Source: Fimenecus sp052273625
GTDB lineage: Bacteria > Bacillota > Clostridia > Oscillospirales > Acutalibacteraceae
Direction of reading: 5' to 3'
NCBI GenBank assembly: GCA_052273625.1
Contig: DAVZHW010000001.1
Span: forward strand, 154,266-218,265
Length of the DNA: 64,000 bases
Below are positions 1-9,159 of this stretch, one piece after another. Below the pieces are notes generated by a model. That model worked only from the letters and a program-made list of their open reading frames with translations, made no database searches and was not told where the DNA came from. The first letter of the stretch is position 1, and every line of letters starts with the position of its first letter. Both the position numbers and the translations under genes were made by a program.

Positions 1-666
1 GTCAACGTTCTTGCCGATAGGGCCGATTTGGTCGAGTGACGAAGCGTAAGCGACGAGTCCGTAACGGGAAACAGCACCGTAAGTAGGCTTGAGTCCCGTT
101 ACACCACAGAAAGAACAGGGCTGACGGATTGAACCGCCTGTATCCGAGCCGAGCGTTACCGGTGCAAGCTTTGAAGCAACGGCAGCCGCCGCACCGCCCG
201 AGCTTCCGCCGGGAACCTTTTCAACGTCCCACGGATTATGAGTGACACCTGAGGCAGAAGTTTCGGTTGTGCTTCCCATAGCGAACTCATCCATATTGAG
301 CTTGCCGATAACAACCATACCCTCGTCATTAAGGCGATTGATTACGGTTGCGTTGTATGTCGGAATAAAGTTTTCAAGGATTTTTGACGAGCAGGTTGTA
401 AGAATATCCTTTGTACAGATATTATCTTTTACGCCAATCGGCACGCCTGCAAGTCTGCCCGTGTACTTTCCGCTGTCAATACCCTGCTGAACTTCTTTTG
501 CTCTTTTAAGAGCCTCGTCCTTGCAAACGGTATTATAGCAGTGGAGCTCTGTATCGTATTTGTCAATGGCGTCGAAAAAGGCGTTGACAGCCTCTTCGAC
601 GGTTATTTCTTTGTTTTTTATGGCAGTTGAAATTTCAAGTGCCGTCATTTCACAAATATTTTTCAT
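1..666 (-). CDS. gatA: Aspartyl/glutamyl-tRNA amidotransferase subunit A, C-terminal part beyond window
   Basis: The reverse frame opens with ATG at 666 and stays open to the left edge, so about the first 222 residues are visible. GatA hydrolyses glutamine and passes ammonia to amidate Asp-tRNA(Asn) or Glu-tRNA(Gln). The amidase-signature family is clear: the Lys of the VPIGVKDN motif (near residue 80), the Gly/Ser-rich PGGSSGG segment, and the DTGGSIRQP motif with the nucleophilic Ser. The ribosome binding site GAGGTG (complement of 673-678) overlaps the gatC stop, so the two genes are tightly coupled. The protein is partial only because the window ends. gatB is not in view. Confidence 0.96.
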   Translation of the reverse strand, partial: MKNICEMTALEISTAIKNKEITVEEAVNAFFDAIDKYDTELHCYNTVCKDEALKRAKEVQQGIDSGKYTGRLAGVPIGVKDNICTKDILTTCSSKILENFIPTYNATVINRLNDEGMVVIGKLNMDEFAMGSTTETSASGVTHNPWDVEKVPGGSSGGAAAAVASKLAPVTLGSDTGGSIRQPCSFCGVTGLKPTYGAVSRYGLVAYASSLDQIGPIGKNVD

Positions 667-676
667 GTTTTGCACC

Positions 677-964
677 TCATTCAACTGTTTTCGGAACTAC
701 AAAGCAACCGTCTTTGCTGTCGGGTGCGTTTTTGAGTATGTTTTCCGTATCCGCCTTGTTTGTTACGATGTCGTCACGCATTACGTTTGCAACGGGGAAT
801 GAGTGTGAAGCAGGCTCGATTCCGTCGGTGTCAAGCTCGTTGAGCGTGTCAATATAAGTAAGAATGTCCTGAAGATCCTTTTCGGCAGCGACCTTTTCCT
901 CTTCGGTAAGTCTGATTCTGCCGAGTTTTTCAAGATATTCTACAAGGTTTCTGTCTATCGTCAT
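677..964 (-). CDS. gatC: Aspartyl/glutamyl-tRNA amidotransferase subunit C
   Basis: A 95-residue protein of the usual GatC length, the small subunit that wraps around GatA and stabilises the GatCAB complex. It starts MTIDRNLVEYLEKLGRIRL and carries the family's helical N-terminus (LTEEEK) and the ASHSFPVANVMRDD segment typical of GatC. It lies 17 nt after aspS and 10 nt before gatA on the same strand, an aspS-gatC-gatA arrangement in which the synthetase that mischarges tRNA(Asn) sits beside the enzyme that corrects the product. Identification rests on length, motif and neighbours. Confidence 0.94.
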   Translation of the reverse strand: MTIDRNLVEYLEKLGRIRLTEEEKVAAEKDLQDILTYIDTLNELDTDGIEPASHSFPVANVMRDDIVTNKADTENILKNAPDSKDGCFVVPKTVE

Positions 965-981
965 TTATATCACCTTATGAG

Positions 982-2733
982 TTATTTTTCGGGAATGGGA
1001 CGGCGAAGCTTGATGTGAACCTCACGAAGCTGTTGCTCTGTAACGGTGTTCGGTGCGCCGAGAAGCATATCCTGTGCGTTTGAGTTCATCGGGAAAGCGA
1101 TGATTTCACGGATGTTTTCTTCGTCTTTAAGAAGCATTATCATTCTGTCAACACCGGGCGCCATACCTGCGTGAGGCGGAGCGCCATAGTGGAATGCTCT
1201 GAACAAAGCACCGAAACGCTTAGCAACCTCGTCCTCCGAGTAGCCTGCAAGCTCAAACGCCTTAATCATTATATCGGGGCGGTGGTTACGAACTGCGCCC
1301 GAGGAGAGCTCAACGCCGTTGCAGACAATATCGTACTGATAAGCCTTGATTGTAAGCGGATCCTGATTGAGAAGTGCGTCCATACCGCCCTGAGGCATTG
1401 AGAACGGGTTGTGAGTAAAGTCAAGCTTGCCCTCGTCGTTCTTCTCATACATCGGGAAGTCTGTGATGAAGCACATATCAAATCTGTTCTTATCGATTAT
1501 GTCAAGACGCTCGCCGAGAGCAGTTCTTACCTGACCTGCAAGGGTATTAACAACCTTTATATTGTCGCAAATAAAGAACAGGGTATCATCTGTTTTAAGC
1601 TTGAGCATCGAAGTAAGCTTCGCTTTCTTTTCAGGTGTCAGGAACTTGTCAATCGGACCCTTAAATGAGCCATCCTCAAGAACTGTGAGATAGCCAAGAC
1701 CCTTCATGCCTATATCAAGAGCGTAAGCAAGGAGCTTTTCAAAGAAGCCCTTTGAGCATTTACCGCAGGGAGCGACAATTCCTCTTACGGGCTTACCCTG
1801 AAACGCCTTGAATTCAACATCCGAGAAGAAGTCGGTCAAATCGTTTATAACAAGCGGATTTCTGAGGTCGGGCTTGTCTGTACCGTATTTGAGCATAGCC
1901 TCTTCGAACGGAATTTTAACGAACGGCGCAGGGGAAACAGTCTTTCCGCCGCCGAACTTTGTAAATGTATCATAGAGAACCTCTTCCGCAACCGCAAAAA
2001 CGTCCTCTTGTGTTGCAAAAGCCATCTCGAAGTCAAGCTGATAGAATTCGCCGGGAGAACGGTCTGCTCTTGCGTCCTCATCTCTGAAGCAGGGAGCTAT
2101 CTGGAAATACTTGTCGAAGCCCGAAACCATAAGCAGCTGCTTGAACTGCTGAGGAGCCTGAGGCAAAGCATAGAATTTACCCTCGTGCTTTCTTGAGGGG
2201 ATGATATAGTCTCTTGCGCCCTCGGGAGATGAGCAGGTAAGAATGGGCGTGTTAATTTCGGGGAAGCCCATGCTCTCCATTTTTCTGCGAAGGAAGCTGA
2301 CAACCTCCGAACGGAAAAGTATATTGTCATGCATCTTTTTATTTCTCAAATCAAGGAAACGGTAGGTAAGACGTGAATCCTCTCTCGTATTAACCGAGTC
2401 CTCAATTTCGAACGGAAGAGCCTCCGAGCAGGTGCCGAGAATTTCAAGCTCCGATACCTTTATTTCAAGCTCGCCCGTGGGGATTTTTTTGTTTACGGTG
2501 TCCTCATCTCTTTTAACAACCTTGCCTGTAACGGATATAACAGACTCCTTGTGCACACCCTGCATAAGTGAGTCGTCGTTTACGACAACCTGAGTAATTC
2601 CGTACTGATCTCGCAAATCAATGAAAATAACTCCGCCGTGATCTCGAACGGTGTCAACCCAACCTGCGAGGCTGACGGTTTTTTCAAGGTCAGCGAGAGT
2701 TAATTCGTTACAATTATGCGTTCTGTAAGCCAT
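982..2733 (-). CDS. aspS: Aspartyl-tRNA synthetase, bacterial type, probably non-discriminating
   Basis: A full-length 583-residue class II synthetase: N-terminal OB-fold anticodon-binding domain (residues 1-105), catalytic core with class II motif 2 (FRDEDARADRSPGEFYQLD) and motif 3 (GMAPGVDRMIMLL), and the bacterial GAD insertion between them. The anticodon-binding strand reads RDHGGVIFID, with His where discriminating enzymes such as E. coli have Leu. This His is linked to relaxed specificity in other bacteria. With gatCA directly downstream it probably charges both tRNA(Asp) and tRNA(Asn). The RBS is AAGGA and no T-box leader is seen. A 5-bp hairpin CGGCA-CT-TGCCG (2758-2769) lies in the leader. 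Confidence 0.96.
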   Translation of the reverse strand: MAYRTHNCNELTLADLEKTVSLAGWVDTVRDHGGVIFIDLRDQYGITQVVVNDDSLMQGVHKESVISVTGKVVKRDEDTVNKKIPTGELEIKVSELEILGTCSEALPFEIEDSVNTREDSRLTYRFLDLRNKKMHDNILFRSEVVSFLRRKMESMGFPEINTPILTCSSPEGARDYIIPSRKHEGKFYALPQAPQQFKQLLMVSGFDKYFQIAPCFRDEDARADRSPGEFYQLDFEMAFATQEDVFAVAEEVLYDTFTKFGGGKTVSPAPFVKIPFEEAMLKYGTDKPDLRNPLVINDLTDFFSDVEFKAFQGKPVRGIVAPCGKCSKGFFEKLLAYALDIGMKGLGYLTVLEDGSFKGPIDKFLTPEKKAKLTSMLKLKTDDTLFFICDNIKVVNTLAGQVRTALGERLDIIDKNRFDMCFITDFPMYEKNDEGKLDFTHNPFSMPQGGMDALLNQDPLTIKAYQYDIVCNGVELSSGAVRNHRPDIMIKAFELAGYSEDEVAKRFGALFRAFHYGAPPHAGMAPGVDRMIMLLKDEENIREIIAFPMNSNAQDMLLGAPNTVTEQQLREVHIKLRRPIPEK

Positions 2734-2874
2734 TTAACACATTCCTTCCGATAAATCGGCACTTGCCGAAAATTATATTTTACCTAATTATACAGTTGAT
2801 AATTATAACACAAGAAATCAATTTTGTATAGTGTTTTATAAGATATAATACCTATAAATAACGTAAAAATTTGA

Positions 2875-2903
2875 TTGAATTCAGCGTGTAATTATGGTAA
2901 AAT
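2875..2903 (+). promoter_or_regulatory. Sigma-A-type promoter for the lipoprotein operon
   Basis: TTGAAT (2875-2880), 17-nt spacer, TAAAAT (2898-2903). Predicted transcription starts near 2910, which excludes the ATG at 2906 as the start of the next gene and supports the ATG at 2948. The rest of 2734-2874 is an AT-rich divergent spacer that must also hold the aspS promoter. A TATAAT-like box is visible there on the minus strand, but without a convincing -35. Confidence 0.6.
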
Positions 2904-2947
2904 AAATGATGTATGAATATCCAGGCACAAAATCGGAGGTTCGGCTT

Positions 2948-4756
2948 ATGAAAGCAAACAAAAAAATCGTTATGTCGGCTATTGCTCTCACTATGGCGGT
3001 GTTGGTTACGGTTTCCGCTTGTAAGAGGAATAATAATCTCGGTCAGGCTGTCGTCGTAACGGATGAATACGGAAATCCTGTCACAAACGAAAACGGCGAG
3101 GTGCTTACAACCATTGTCTATGCAGAGACAGTTGTAGTTACTGACAAAAACGGCGTTCCGATAACCGATGAAAACGGTGAAGCTATTACCGTTGTGCTTG
3201 AAACTGAAATCGTCGAGGTAACAAATGCCAACGGCGAGAAGGTTTATGACGAAAACGGCGAGGTTAAGACCTCGGTAATATATCATCCGAAGGACGTTGA
3301 AATTCCCGTTACCGATAAAGACGGAAATGTTGTAACGGATAAAAACGGAAAGGTAAGTCATACTGTTATTACCGTTCCTGCTCCGAATGAGCCGATAATC
3401 ACAACGCTTGTTCAGACGGACGCAAACGGAAATACGGTTTACGATAAGGACGGCAATCCCGTAACCTATACAAGAAAATACACGACCTCCGTTGTAACGC
3501 CGGGCAGCAACAGCTCAAACTGGGGCGCAACTTTCAGCGGCAGCAAGAGCGACGCTTGCAATGCGGTTGCTCCGACCTCCGACGGCGGCTATGTTTCCCT
3601 TGTTCAGACAAACTCCTCCGACGGCTCGTTTACGGGACTTGCTTCAGGCTCTGCTGTTCCATACATGGTTCTTATGAAATTTGACAGCGCAGGCATTCTC
3701 AAATGGCGTAAGGCGATAACGAGTGACGGTGCATTGTCTTTAAGGAGTCTTGATACCGACGCTTCGGGTAATATCATTGCGGCAGGCTATTCTAACGCAA
3801 CAAATCTCGGTTCAACCCATTACGGCGAGTATGATGCGGTTATATATAAGTTTAATTCCTCGGGCGATGTGCAGTGGGTACAGTCCTACGGCGGAAGCTT
3901 GGTTGATTTCTTTAATGATGTCAGCGTTTGCGCAGACGGTAGTATTGTTGCTGCGGGCGGAGTAGGCTCAAGTGACGGTGCGGCAGCTCCGTTGGGTATT
4001 GCTTCGGGCAGAGCTGCGGCTCTTGTTGCGAAGTACGACGCTTCGGGCAATTTGATTTTCGCAAAGGCAATCGGCTCGGTCGGCGACTCGTTTAACGGCG
4101 TCGATACCGACCAAAGCGGAAACATTTATGCTGTCGGAAACTTCTCTTCAAGCGACGCATCGAGAGCGTTTGACGGTTACGGAAAATCGGATGCGGCTAT
4201 TGTAAGACTTGACGGCAACGGCAATGTTTCGTGGATTCGTCAGTTTGGCGGAAGCGGAATTGACAACGCAAATTCGGTTGCCGCAGTATCGGACGGCTGT
4301 GTTGTTGTCGGACGTTCAAATTCAAAGGATAACTCATTTGCAAGCCTCGGCAATCAGGGCGGATATGACGCTTATGCCGTTAAATATTCTTCGTCGGGCA
4401 GCATAGCATGGCAGACCCCGTTCAGAGGCTATCAGGACGACACATTCACGTCTATTGCTTCTGTATCGGACGGCTCGTTTGTGGTTTGCGGCTACTCGGC
4501 GTCTAACAACAGAGACTTAAAAACCGTCGGTAATAAGGGCGGAGCGGACGGCATTATCGTAACGCTCGGTGCGACGGGTCAAATTACCTCGGTTGAGGGC
4601 TACGGCGGCTCAAGGGACGATAAGTTTGAAAGCGTTTGCGTGCTTTCGGGCGGCAAATATATAGCAGGCGGCTCAACTCTTTCGGCGGACGGCGACCTTG
4701 TAGGCTCAAAATCCGACGGAGTAAACACCGCAGGTATGATGGCGAAATTCAAGTAA
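2948..4756 (+). CDS. Repeat-rich lipoprotein with C-terminal beta-propeller-like repeats
   Basis: A 602-residue exported lipoprotein. Residues 1-25 are a signal peptide ending in the lipobox VSAC, so it should be anchored to the outer face of the membrane. Residues about 37-185 hold five or six copies of a short unit of the form VTDxNGxPVTDENGE, spaced by beta-rich segments. The rest (about 190-600) is a series of about 50-residue units with phrases such as SDGGYVS, SDGSFVVCGYS and YDAYAVKYSSSGSIAW, like SBBP/propeller repeats. The start at 2948 is set by the RBS GGAGG (2935-2939) and the promoter position. Ligand and role are unknown; a surface adhesin or binding protein is plausible. It heads a three-gene operon. 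Confidence 0.8.
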   Translation: MKANKKIVMSAIALTMAVLVTVSACKRNNNLGQAVVVTDEYGNPVTNENGEVLTTIVYAETVVVTDKNGVPITDENGEAITVVLETEIVEVTNANGEKVYDENGEVKTSVIYHPKDVEIPVTDKDGNVVTDKNGKVSHTVITVPAPNEPIITTLVQTDANGNTVYDKDGNPVTYTRKYTTSVVTPGSNSSNWGATFSGSKSDACNAVAPTSDGGYVSLVQTNSSDGSFTGLASGSAVPYMVLMKFDSAGILKWRKAITSDGALSLRSLDTDASGNIIAAGYSNATNLGSTHYGEYDAVIYKFNSSGDVQWVQSYGGSLVDFFNDVSVCADGSIVAAGGVGSSDGAAAPLGIASGRAAALVAKYDASGNLIFAKAIGSVGDSFNGVDTDQSGNIYAVGNFSSSDASRAFDGYGKSDAAIVRLDGNGNVSWIRQFGGSGIDNANSVAAVSDGCVVVGRSNSKDNSFASLGNQGGYDAYAVKYSSSGSIAWQTPFRGYQDDTFTSIASVSDGSFVVCGYSASNNRDLKTVGNKGGADGIIVTLGATGQITSVEGYGGSRDDKFESVCVLSGGKYIAGGSTLSADGDLVGSKSDGVNTAGMMAKFK

Positions 4757-4769
4757 AGGAAGCTGACTG

Positions 4770-5501
4770 ATGAACGAAAGATTTGAATCGGGCTATTTGC
4801 CTGCTTCACATAAAATACTTTGGGTGGTTTTGAGAGTCGGCTTGCTCGCATGGGGAACCTACGGGCTTTTTCACGGCTCCGTTGTCGAGTTTTTAGAGGC
4901 TATATTTGCGATTATCTTCACACATTTGTGGGATTTTTTTCAGATATTCGGAGGCTTCTCTTTTATAACAAGAGTAGACTATCTTTCACAAACAATGCTG
5001 AATTTATTTATATTTATCGGCGTTGTAGTAGGCTCTACTCTCAATAACAGAACTACATTTTCCGATTTTGACATAGTAACACACTTTACCGCAGGCTTTA
5101 TTTCGGCTTGGTTTGCTTATGATTTTGCCTGCACGATTCAAGGACCTAAAAGGAGACTTTCTCCTGCCCTTGCGGCATTGTTTGCGATTGGATTTGCGTG
5201 CTTTATTTCTGTCGGTTGGGAAACCTATGAGTTTACAATGGACAGAATTTACGGCCTTACACTCCAACGCACGGCGCCTATGACCGACAGCGGCTTGACC
5301 GACACTATGGTTGATGAAATCATACAGGCTTCGGGCGGACTTATAGGAATGTTTACGGCTGCGTTTGTTAAGAACGGAAAAATCGGCAGAAACAGAAGAA
5401 TGTATGCTAAAAAGGCTAAAACGGCAGAGGACAGAGAATTGCTCAAGGAAGAATTGCTCAAGGAATACTTCCTTGAGCAGAAAAATAATCCTCGCAGTTG
5501 A
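4770..5501 (+). CDS. YjdF/DUF2238-like integral membrane protein
   Basis: A 243-residue protein with about five hydrophobic segments (near residues 15-35, 38-58, 72-90, 103-120 and 130-150) and a charged cytoplasmic tail rich in Lys/Glu. The pattern GWETYEF followed by a downstream Asp-Thr-Met-x-Asp (DTMVDEI) and a Gly-rich helix resembles the YjdF (DUF2238) family, where a Trp-Glu pair and a DTMxD motif lie in adjacent membrane helices. Function of that family is not established. It starts 13 nt after the lipoprotein gene (RBS AGGAAG) and is followed by a second lipoprotein, so it may belong to a cell-envelope operon. Family assignment is by motif memory only. Confidence 0.6.
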   Translation: MNERFESGYLPASHKILWVVLRVGLLAWGTYGLFHGSVVEFLEAIFAIIFTHLWDFFQIFGGFSFITRVDYLSQTMLNLFIFIGVVVGSTLNNRTTFSDFDIVTHFTAGFISAWFAYDFACTIQGPKRRLSPALAALFAIGFACFISVGWETYEFTMDRIYGLTLQRTAPMTDSGLTDTMVDEIIQASGGLIGMFTAAFVKNGKIGRNRRMYAKKAKTAEDRELLKEELLKEYFLEQKNNPRS

Positions 5502-5528
5502 GATGTGTAAAATTAAGGCGGTGAAAAT

Positions 5529-6425
5529 ATGAAGAAAAGGATAACGGCGCTGATAATGTCGGCAATTATGCTTTTGACGTTATGTTCTTGCGGTAAAACT
5601 GCTAAAGTGCGTGTTAATTCCGCTAAAATCGGCAAGGGCGTTTATGCATATTTTACCGACCTTGCAAAAAGAGAGTGCGAAAAGAACGGAGAAACCGATG
5701 TAACGGCTCTTGCCAATAATATGCTTATAAGATATGTTGCGGTAAATTCCGAGTTTGCCAACAGAGGAATTGATCTCACACTTGAAGAGAAATCGACGCT
5801 TTCAAGCACAGTTAATTCATATTGGCACTTGTTCTCTAAATATTACGAGGAAATCGGCGTATCAAAAAATGACCTTTACAAAGTAGAAGAGAGTAAATGT
5901 TATGAAACTCGTCTTATGGAGGTATATTATTCCGAAAACGGCGATTCTCCCGTGACAGACAGCGAGCTTAAAGAGTTTTTTAATAATAATTTCGTGGCTT
6001 TTAGGTCTGCGACAGGCTTTTTGACAACAGTCGATGAAAGCAACAACACGGTTTCTCTTTCCGAAGAAGAAAGACAGAAAACCGCTGAAGTTTTCAATCG
6101 TATGGCAAATGAAATAAACGAGGGTGTAGCCTCCGTTGACAACGCTTCGTCGTATGCCGAAAATGTGGCGGTTACAGATTCCGTCGTAGTAATCGGCAAG
6201 TCATCAACAAAGTACCCTGACGGCTTTTTTGACAATGTAAAGGGCATTGAGGTCGGCACTACGGGAAGCTTTATAGTCGGTGATTATATCTTTGCGGTTA
6301 CAAGAGCCGACATTACTTCCGATGAGCTTTTTGAGGAGTACAGAACTGATTGCCTCAAAGCTATGAAGGGCGAGGAATTTGAAAAGCTTATTGAAGCTTG
6401 GACGGCGGCTTACTCGGTTAATTGA
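5529..6425 (+). CDS. Lipoprotein with SurA/PrsA-like architecture
   Basis: A 298-residue lipoprotein with signal peptide residues 1-20 and lipobox LCSC. The mature part is largely helical, with a pattern of Lys/Glu-rich helices (ALANNMLIRYVAVNSEFANRG, about 55-75; VTDSELKEFFNNNF, about 138-151) resembling the N-terminal chaperone domain of SurA/PrsA-type foldases. A rotamase-like core may follow, but the parvulin catalytic His/Cys/Asp pattern is not evident, so it could be a chaperone rather than an isomerase. RBS GGCGGTG is 7 nt upstream of the ATG at 5529. It is the last gene of the operon and ends before a bidirectional terminator. Confidence 0.6.
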   Translation: MKKRITALIMSAIMLLTLCSCGKTAKVRVNSAKIGKGVYAYFTDLAKRECEKNGETDVTALANNMLIRYVAVNSEFANRGIDLTLEEKSTLSSTVNSYWHLFSKYYEEIGVSKNDLYKVEESKCYETRLMEVYYSENGDSPVTDSELKEFFNNNFVAFRSATGFLTTVDESNNTVSLSEEERQKTAEVFNRMANEINEGVASVDNASSYAENVAVTDSVVVIGKSSTKYPDGFFDNVKGIEVGTTGSFIVGDYIFAVTRADITSDELFEEYRTDCLKAMKGEEFEKLIEAWTAAYSVN

Positions 6426-6446
6426 AAACAAAAAGCAGTAACAAAA

Positions 6447-6485
6447 AAGGCTTTATGAGAACATTCAACCTTCTCATAAAGCCTT
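6447..6485. terminator. Bidirectional intrinsic terminator between convergent operons
   Basis: A perfect 14-bp inverted repeat (6447-6460 with 6472-6485), loop 11 nt. On the minus strand the stem is followed by six T (complement of 6443-6448), so it terminates lysC well. On the plus strand the tract is weaker (TAATTTTA). Confidence 0.85.
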
Positions 6486-6504
6486 AATTTTATATCGTTT
6501 TTGA

Positions 6505-7713
6505 TTATTCTTCGGGAAGGAAAGCCTTGTGAACTGCCGAAACAGCACGGTCAGCGTCCTTAGCGTCGATAAGAACCGAAATCTTGATTTCACTTGTTGA
6601 AATCATATCAATGTTGATGTCATGCTCAAACAATGCTTCGAACATTTTTGAAGCTGTGCCGGGATGTGTTTCCATTCCTGCGCCTACGATTGAGATTTTA
6701 GCAACATTCTTGTCACAGATAATGTCTTTATCCTCAATGTCGAAGGTCTTGTGGATAGCTTCGATTGCACCCTCGGCATTTTCCTTTGAAACTGTAAAGG
6801 AAATGTCCTTTGTACCGTCTCTGCCGACTGACTGAAGAATGATGTCAACATTTATTCTTGCATGTGCGAGCTTTGAGAAAAGCTTGAAAGCAACGCCGGG
6901 AATGTTGGGGATATTTGTTATTGAAATACGGGCAACATCTGTATCTTTAGTTACACCTCTTACGAGCATTTTTTCCATTTTTGCGACCTCCTTAACGATC
7001 GTTCCGGGAACTCTCTTAAGACTTGAGAGAACCTCGAGTTCAACATTGTATTTTTTAGCCATTTCTACCGAGCGGTTATTGAGGACCTGTGCACCGAGAG
7101 TAGCTAATTCAAGCATTTCATCATAAGTGATTTCTTGAAGCTTTTGAGCTCCGGGAACCTTTCTCGGATCTGCTGTGTATACGCCCTCGACATCGGTGAA
7201 TATCTGACAGCGGTCTGCGTGCATTGCTGCGGCGATTGCAACTGCGCTGGTATCACTTCCGCCTCTGCCGAGTGTTGTGAGGTCGTCATACTTGTTAATA
7301 CCCTGGAAGCCTGCAACAACAACTATGTTATGGCGGTCAACCTCTGCTTTAAGACGGTCGGCCTTAATGGATTTAATTCTTGCCGAGCCGTATGCTGAGC
7401 TTGTGTTGAAGCCTGCCTGCCAGCCGAGAAGCGAAACGGCAGGACAGCCCAATTTTTCAATAGCCATAGAGAGCAGTGCGATTGAAATCTGCTCGCCCGA
7501 GGTCATAAGCATATCAAGCTCTCTCTTTGACGGCTTTTCGTTTATTTCATAAGCTTTGGCAATGAGGTCGTCGGTTGTGTCGCCCTGTGCGGAAACTACA
7601 ACTACCACATCATTTCCCCGGCGATAGGTGTCCGTAACGATTTGAGCAACGTTCATAACACGCTCAGCGTTTGCAACGGAGCTTCCGCCGAATTTCTGAA
7701 CTATAAGTCCCAT
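6505..7713 (-). CDS. lysC: Aspartokinase
   Basis: A 402-residue aspartate kinase that phosphorylates aspartate in the first step of the lysine, threonine and methionine branch. It begins MGLIVQKFGGSSVANAERV with the kinase KFGGSS nucleotide motif. The substrate-binding GRGGSDTSA motif is near residue 150. The last 140 residues form two ACT domains (regions around ARISITNIPNIPGVAFKL and KISIVGAGMETHPGTASK), the usual sites of feedback control by lysine and/or threonine. It is 16 nt downstream of hom on the same strand, so the two steps around aspartate semialdehyde are co-transcribed. The asd gene is not present here. Confidence 0.95.
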   Translation of the reverse strand: MGLIVQKFGGSSVANAERVMNVAQIVTDTYRRGNDVVVVVSAQGDTTDDLIAKAYEINEKPSKRELDMLMTSGEQISIALLSMAIEKLGCPAVSLLGWQAGFNTSSAYGSARIKSIKADRLKAEVDRHNIVVVAGFQGINKYDDLTTLGRGGSDTSAVAIAAAMHADRCQIFTDVEGVYTADPRKVPGAQKLQEITYDEMLELATLGAQVLNNRSVEMAKKYNVELEVLSSLKRVPGTIVKEVAKMEKMLVRGVTKDTDVARISITNIPNIPGVAFKLFSKLAHARINVDIILQSVGRDGTKDISFTVSKENAEGAIEAIHKTFDIEDKDIICDKNVAKISIVGAGMETHPGTASKMFEALFEHDINIDMISTSEIKISVLIDAKDADRAVSAVHKAFLPEE

Positions 7714-7729
7714 AAATTATCCTCCAATA

Positions 7730-8968
7730 TCAATAATCCGATACTCTGATAACAGAGCAGGGTTTGATTTCGCTGATTGAGTCGAGCTTTGCGATAAGCT
7801 CTTTTTCTTTTTCGTTATCTGTTACAAAAGCGAATTCGTTTTCGGGCTGATTGTTTCTCGATACAAATTTAACAGTACCGAATACCTTTTCAACAGCCGC
7901 TTTTGCTTTTTCAACATCATCTGCGGTAGCACGGACAAAGAGCGCAGTGTCAAGCTCTTTGTAATCAACAACATAGTCGTCCTCGCTCGGTCCCCAGCCG
8001 AAAATCTTTTTGCGGTTGGTGTGTTTTGCACAGTCAATAACGTCTGCAACAACGGCGCTTGCGGTCGGAAGCTTTCCTGCTCCTCTGCCGTAGAATACTA
8101 CGTCGCCGATAGCGTCGCCTCTTACGAGAATAGCGTTGAACACGTCGCTGACGTTTGCAAGCTGTGAGGAAGTCATAACAACGCACGGGCTTACAACAGC
8201 GGAAATTTTTCCGTTGCTGAGGCGCTTAGCTCTGCCGATAAGCTTGATAACTCCGCCGAGATTGTTAACATAAGCAACATCGGAAAGAGTAACCTTTGTG
8301 ATGCCCTCTGTGTGAACGCTTTCGGGATAAACGTGCTTTCCGAAGCAAAGGGAAGCAAGAATACATATCTTTCTGCAAGCGTCGTGCCCCTCAATGTCGG
8401 CAGTCGGATCCTTTTCGGCATAGCCGTTCTCCTGAGCCAATTTGAGAGCGTCGTCAAAGCTCATATTTTTTTCAATCATCATTGTAAGAATGAAGTTTGT
8501 CGTTCCGTTGAGTATTCCTGCGATTTCGTCAATTTCGTTTGCCGCAAGGCACTGTGAAATAGGTCTTATAATCGGAATACCGCCGCCTACCGAGGCTTCG
8601 AAAAGGAAGTTTACATTGTTTTCCTCGGCGATTGAAAGAAGCTCATAGCCCTTAGTCGCAACAAGCTCCTTGTTTGAGGTAACAACGCTTTTGCCCGCTT
8701 TAAGAAGGCTTGAAACAAATTCAAAAGCAGGATGAAGTCCACCCATGGTTTCAACAACGATTTTAACCTCGTCGTCGTTAAGAATATCGTTAAAGTCCTT
8801 TGTGAACTTGTCTTTATTGGGATCGTTCGGGAAATCACGAAGGTCAAGAATGTATTTCAAGTCAAGCTGTGACTGACCGCATTTTTTAATAATGCTGTCA
8901 TGGTTCTTGAGAAATACTTCTACAACTCCGGAGCCAACGGTACCGTAACCCATAACTGCTATATACAT
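7730..8968 (-). CDS. hom: Homoserine dehydrogenase
   Basis: A 412-residue enzyme reducing aspartate semialdehyde to homoserine. The N-terminal Rossmann motif is GYGTVGSGVV (residues 7-16). The central catalytic domain holds the family segment GILNGTTNFILTMM and the GxDACRK-like region (EGHDACRKICIL) with the catalytic Lys. A C-terminal ACT domain (about residues 335-412) suggests allosteric control, probably by threonine. RBS AGGATGTGAG precedes the ATG. It lies directly upstream of lysC. The upstream 190 nt (8969-9159) are AT-rich and divergent to the next gene, and no strong promoter consensus could be picked out there. Confidence 0.94.
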   Translation of the reverse strand: MYIAVMGYGTVGSGVVEVFLKNHDSIIKKCGQSQLDLKYILDLRDFPNDPNKDKFTKDFNDILNDDEVKIVVETMGGLHPAFEFVSSLLKAGKSVVTSNKELVATKGYELLSIAEENNVNFLFEASVGGGIPIIRPISQCLAANEIDEIAGILNGTTNFILTMMIEKNMSFDDALKLAQENGYAEKDPTADIEGHDACRKICILASLCFGKHVYPESVHTEGITKVTLSDVAYVNNLGGVIKLIGRAKRLSNGKISAVVSPCVVMTSSQLANVSDVFNAILVRGDAIGDVVFYGRGAGKLPTASAVVADVIDCAKHTNRKKIFGWGPSEDDYVVDYKELDTALFVRATADDVEKAKAAVEKVFGTVKFVSRNNQPENEFAFVTDNEKEKELIAKLDSISEIKPCSVIRVSDY

Positions 8969-9159
8969 TTTCTCACATCCTATATTATGATATATTTATT
9001 CACATAAAAGTTTATCACATTTTAACGCAATAATAAAGAAAAAAGCAAATAAAAATTAAATTTTCTATAAAAGATAAATATTTGCATTGTAAGATTTCAA
9101 AAAATAGTATAAAATGTATAATAATAAACAATTTTAAGGTGTTTATAAGGAGGTTCAAA

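Noticed and set aside
2852..3361. Antisense ORF of 169 codons opposite the repeat lipoprotein
   Set aside because: It mirrors the repetitive sense sequence, has no ribosome binding site, and overlaps a well-supported promoter and gene.
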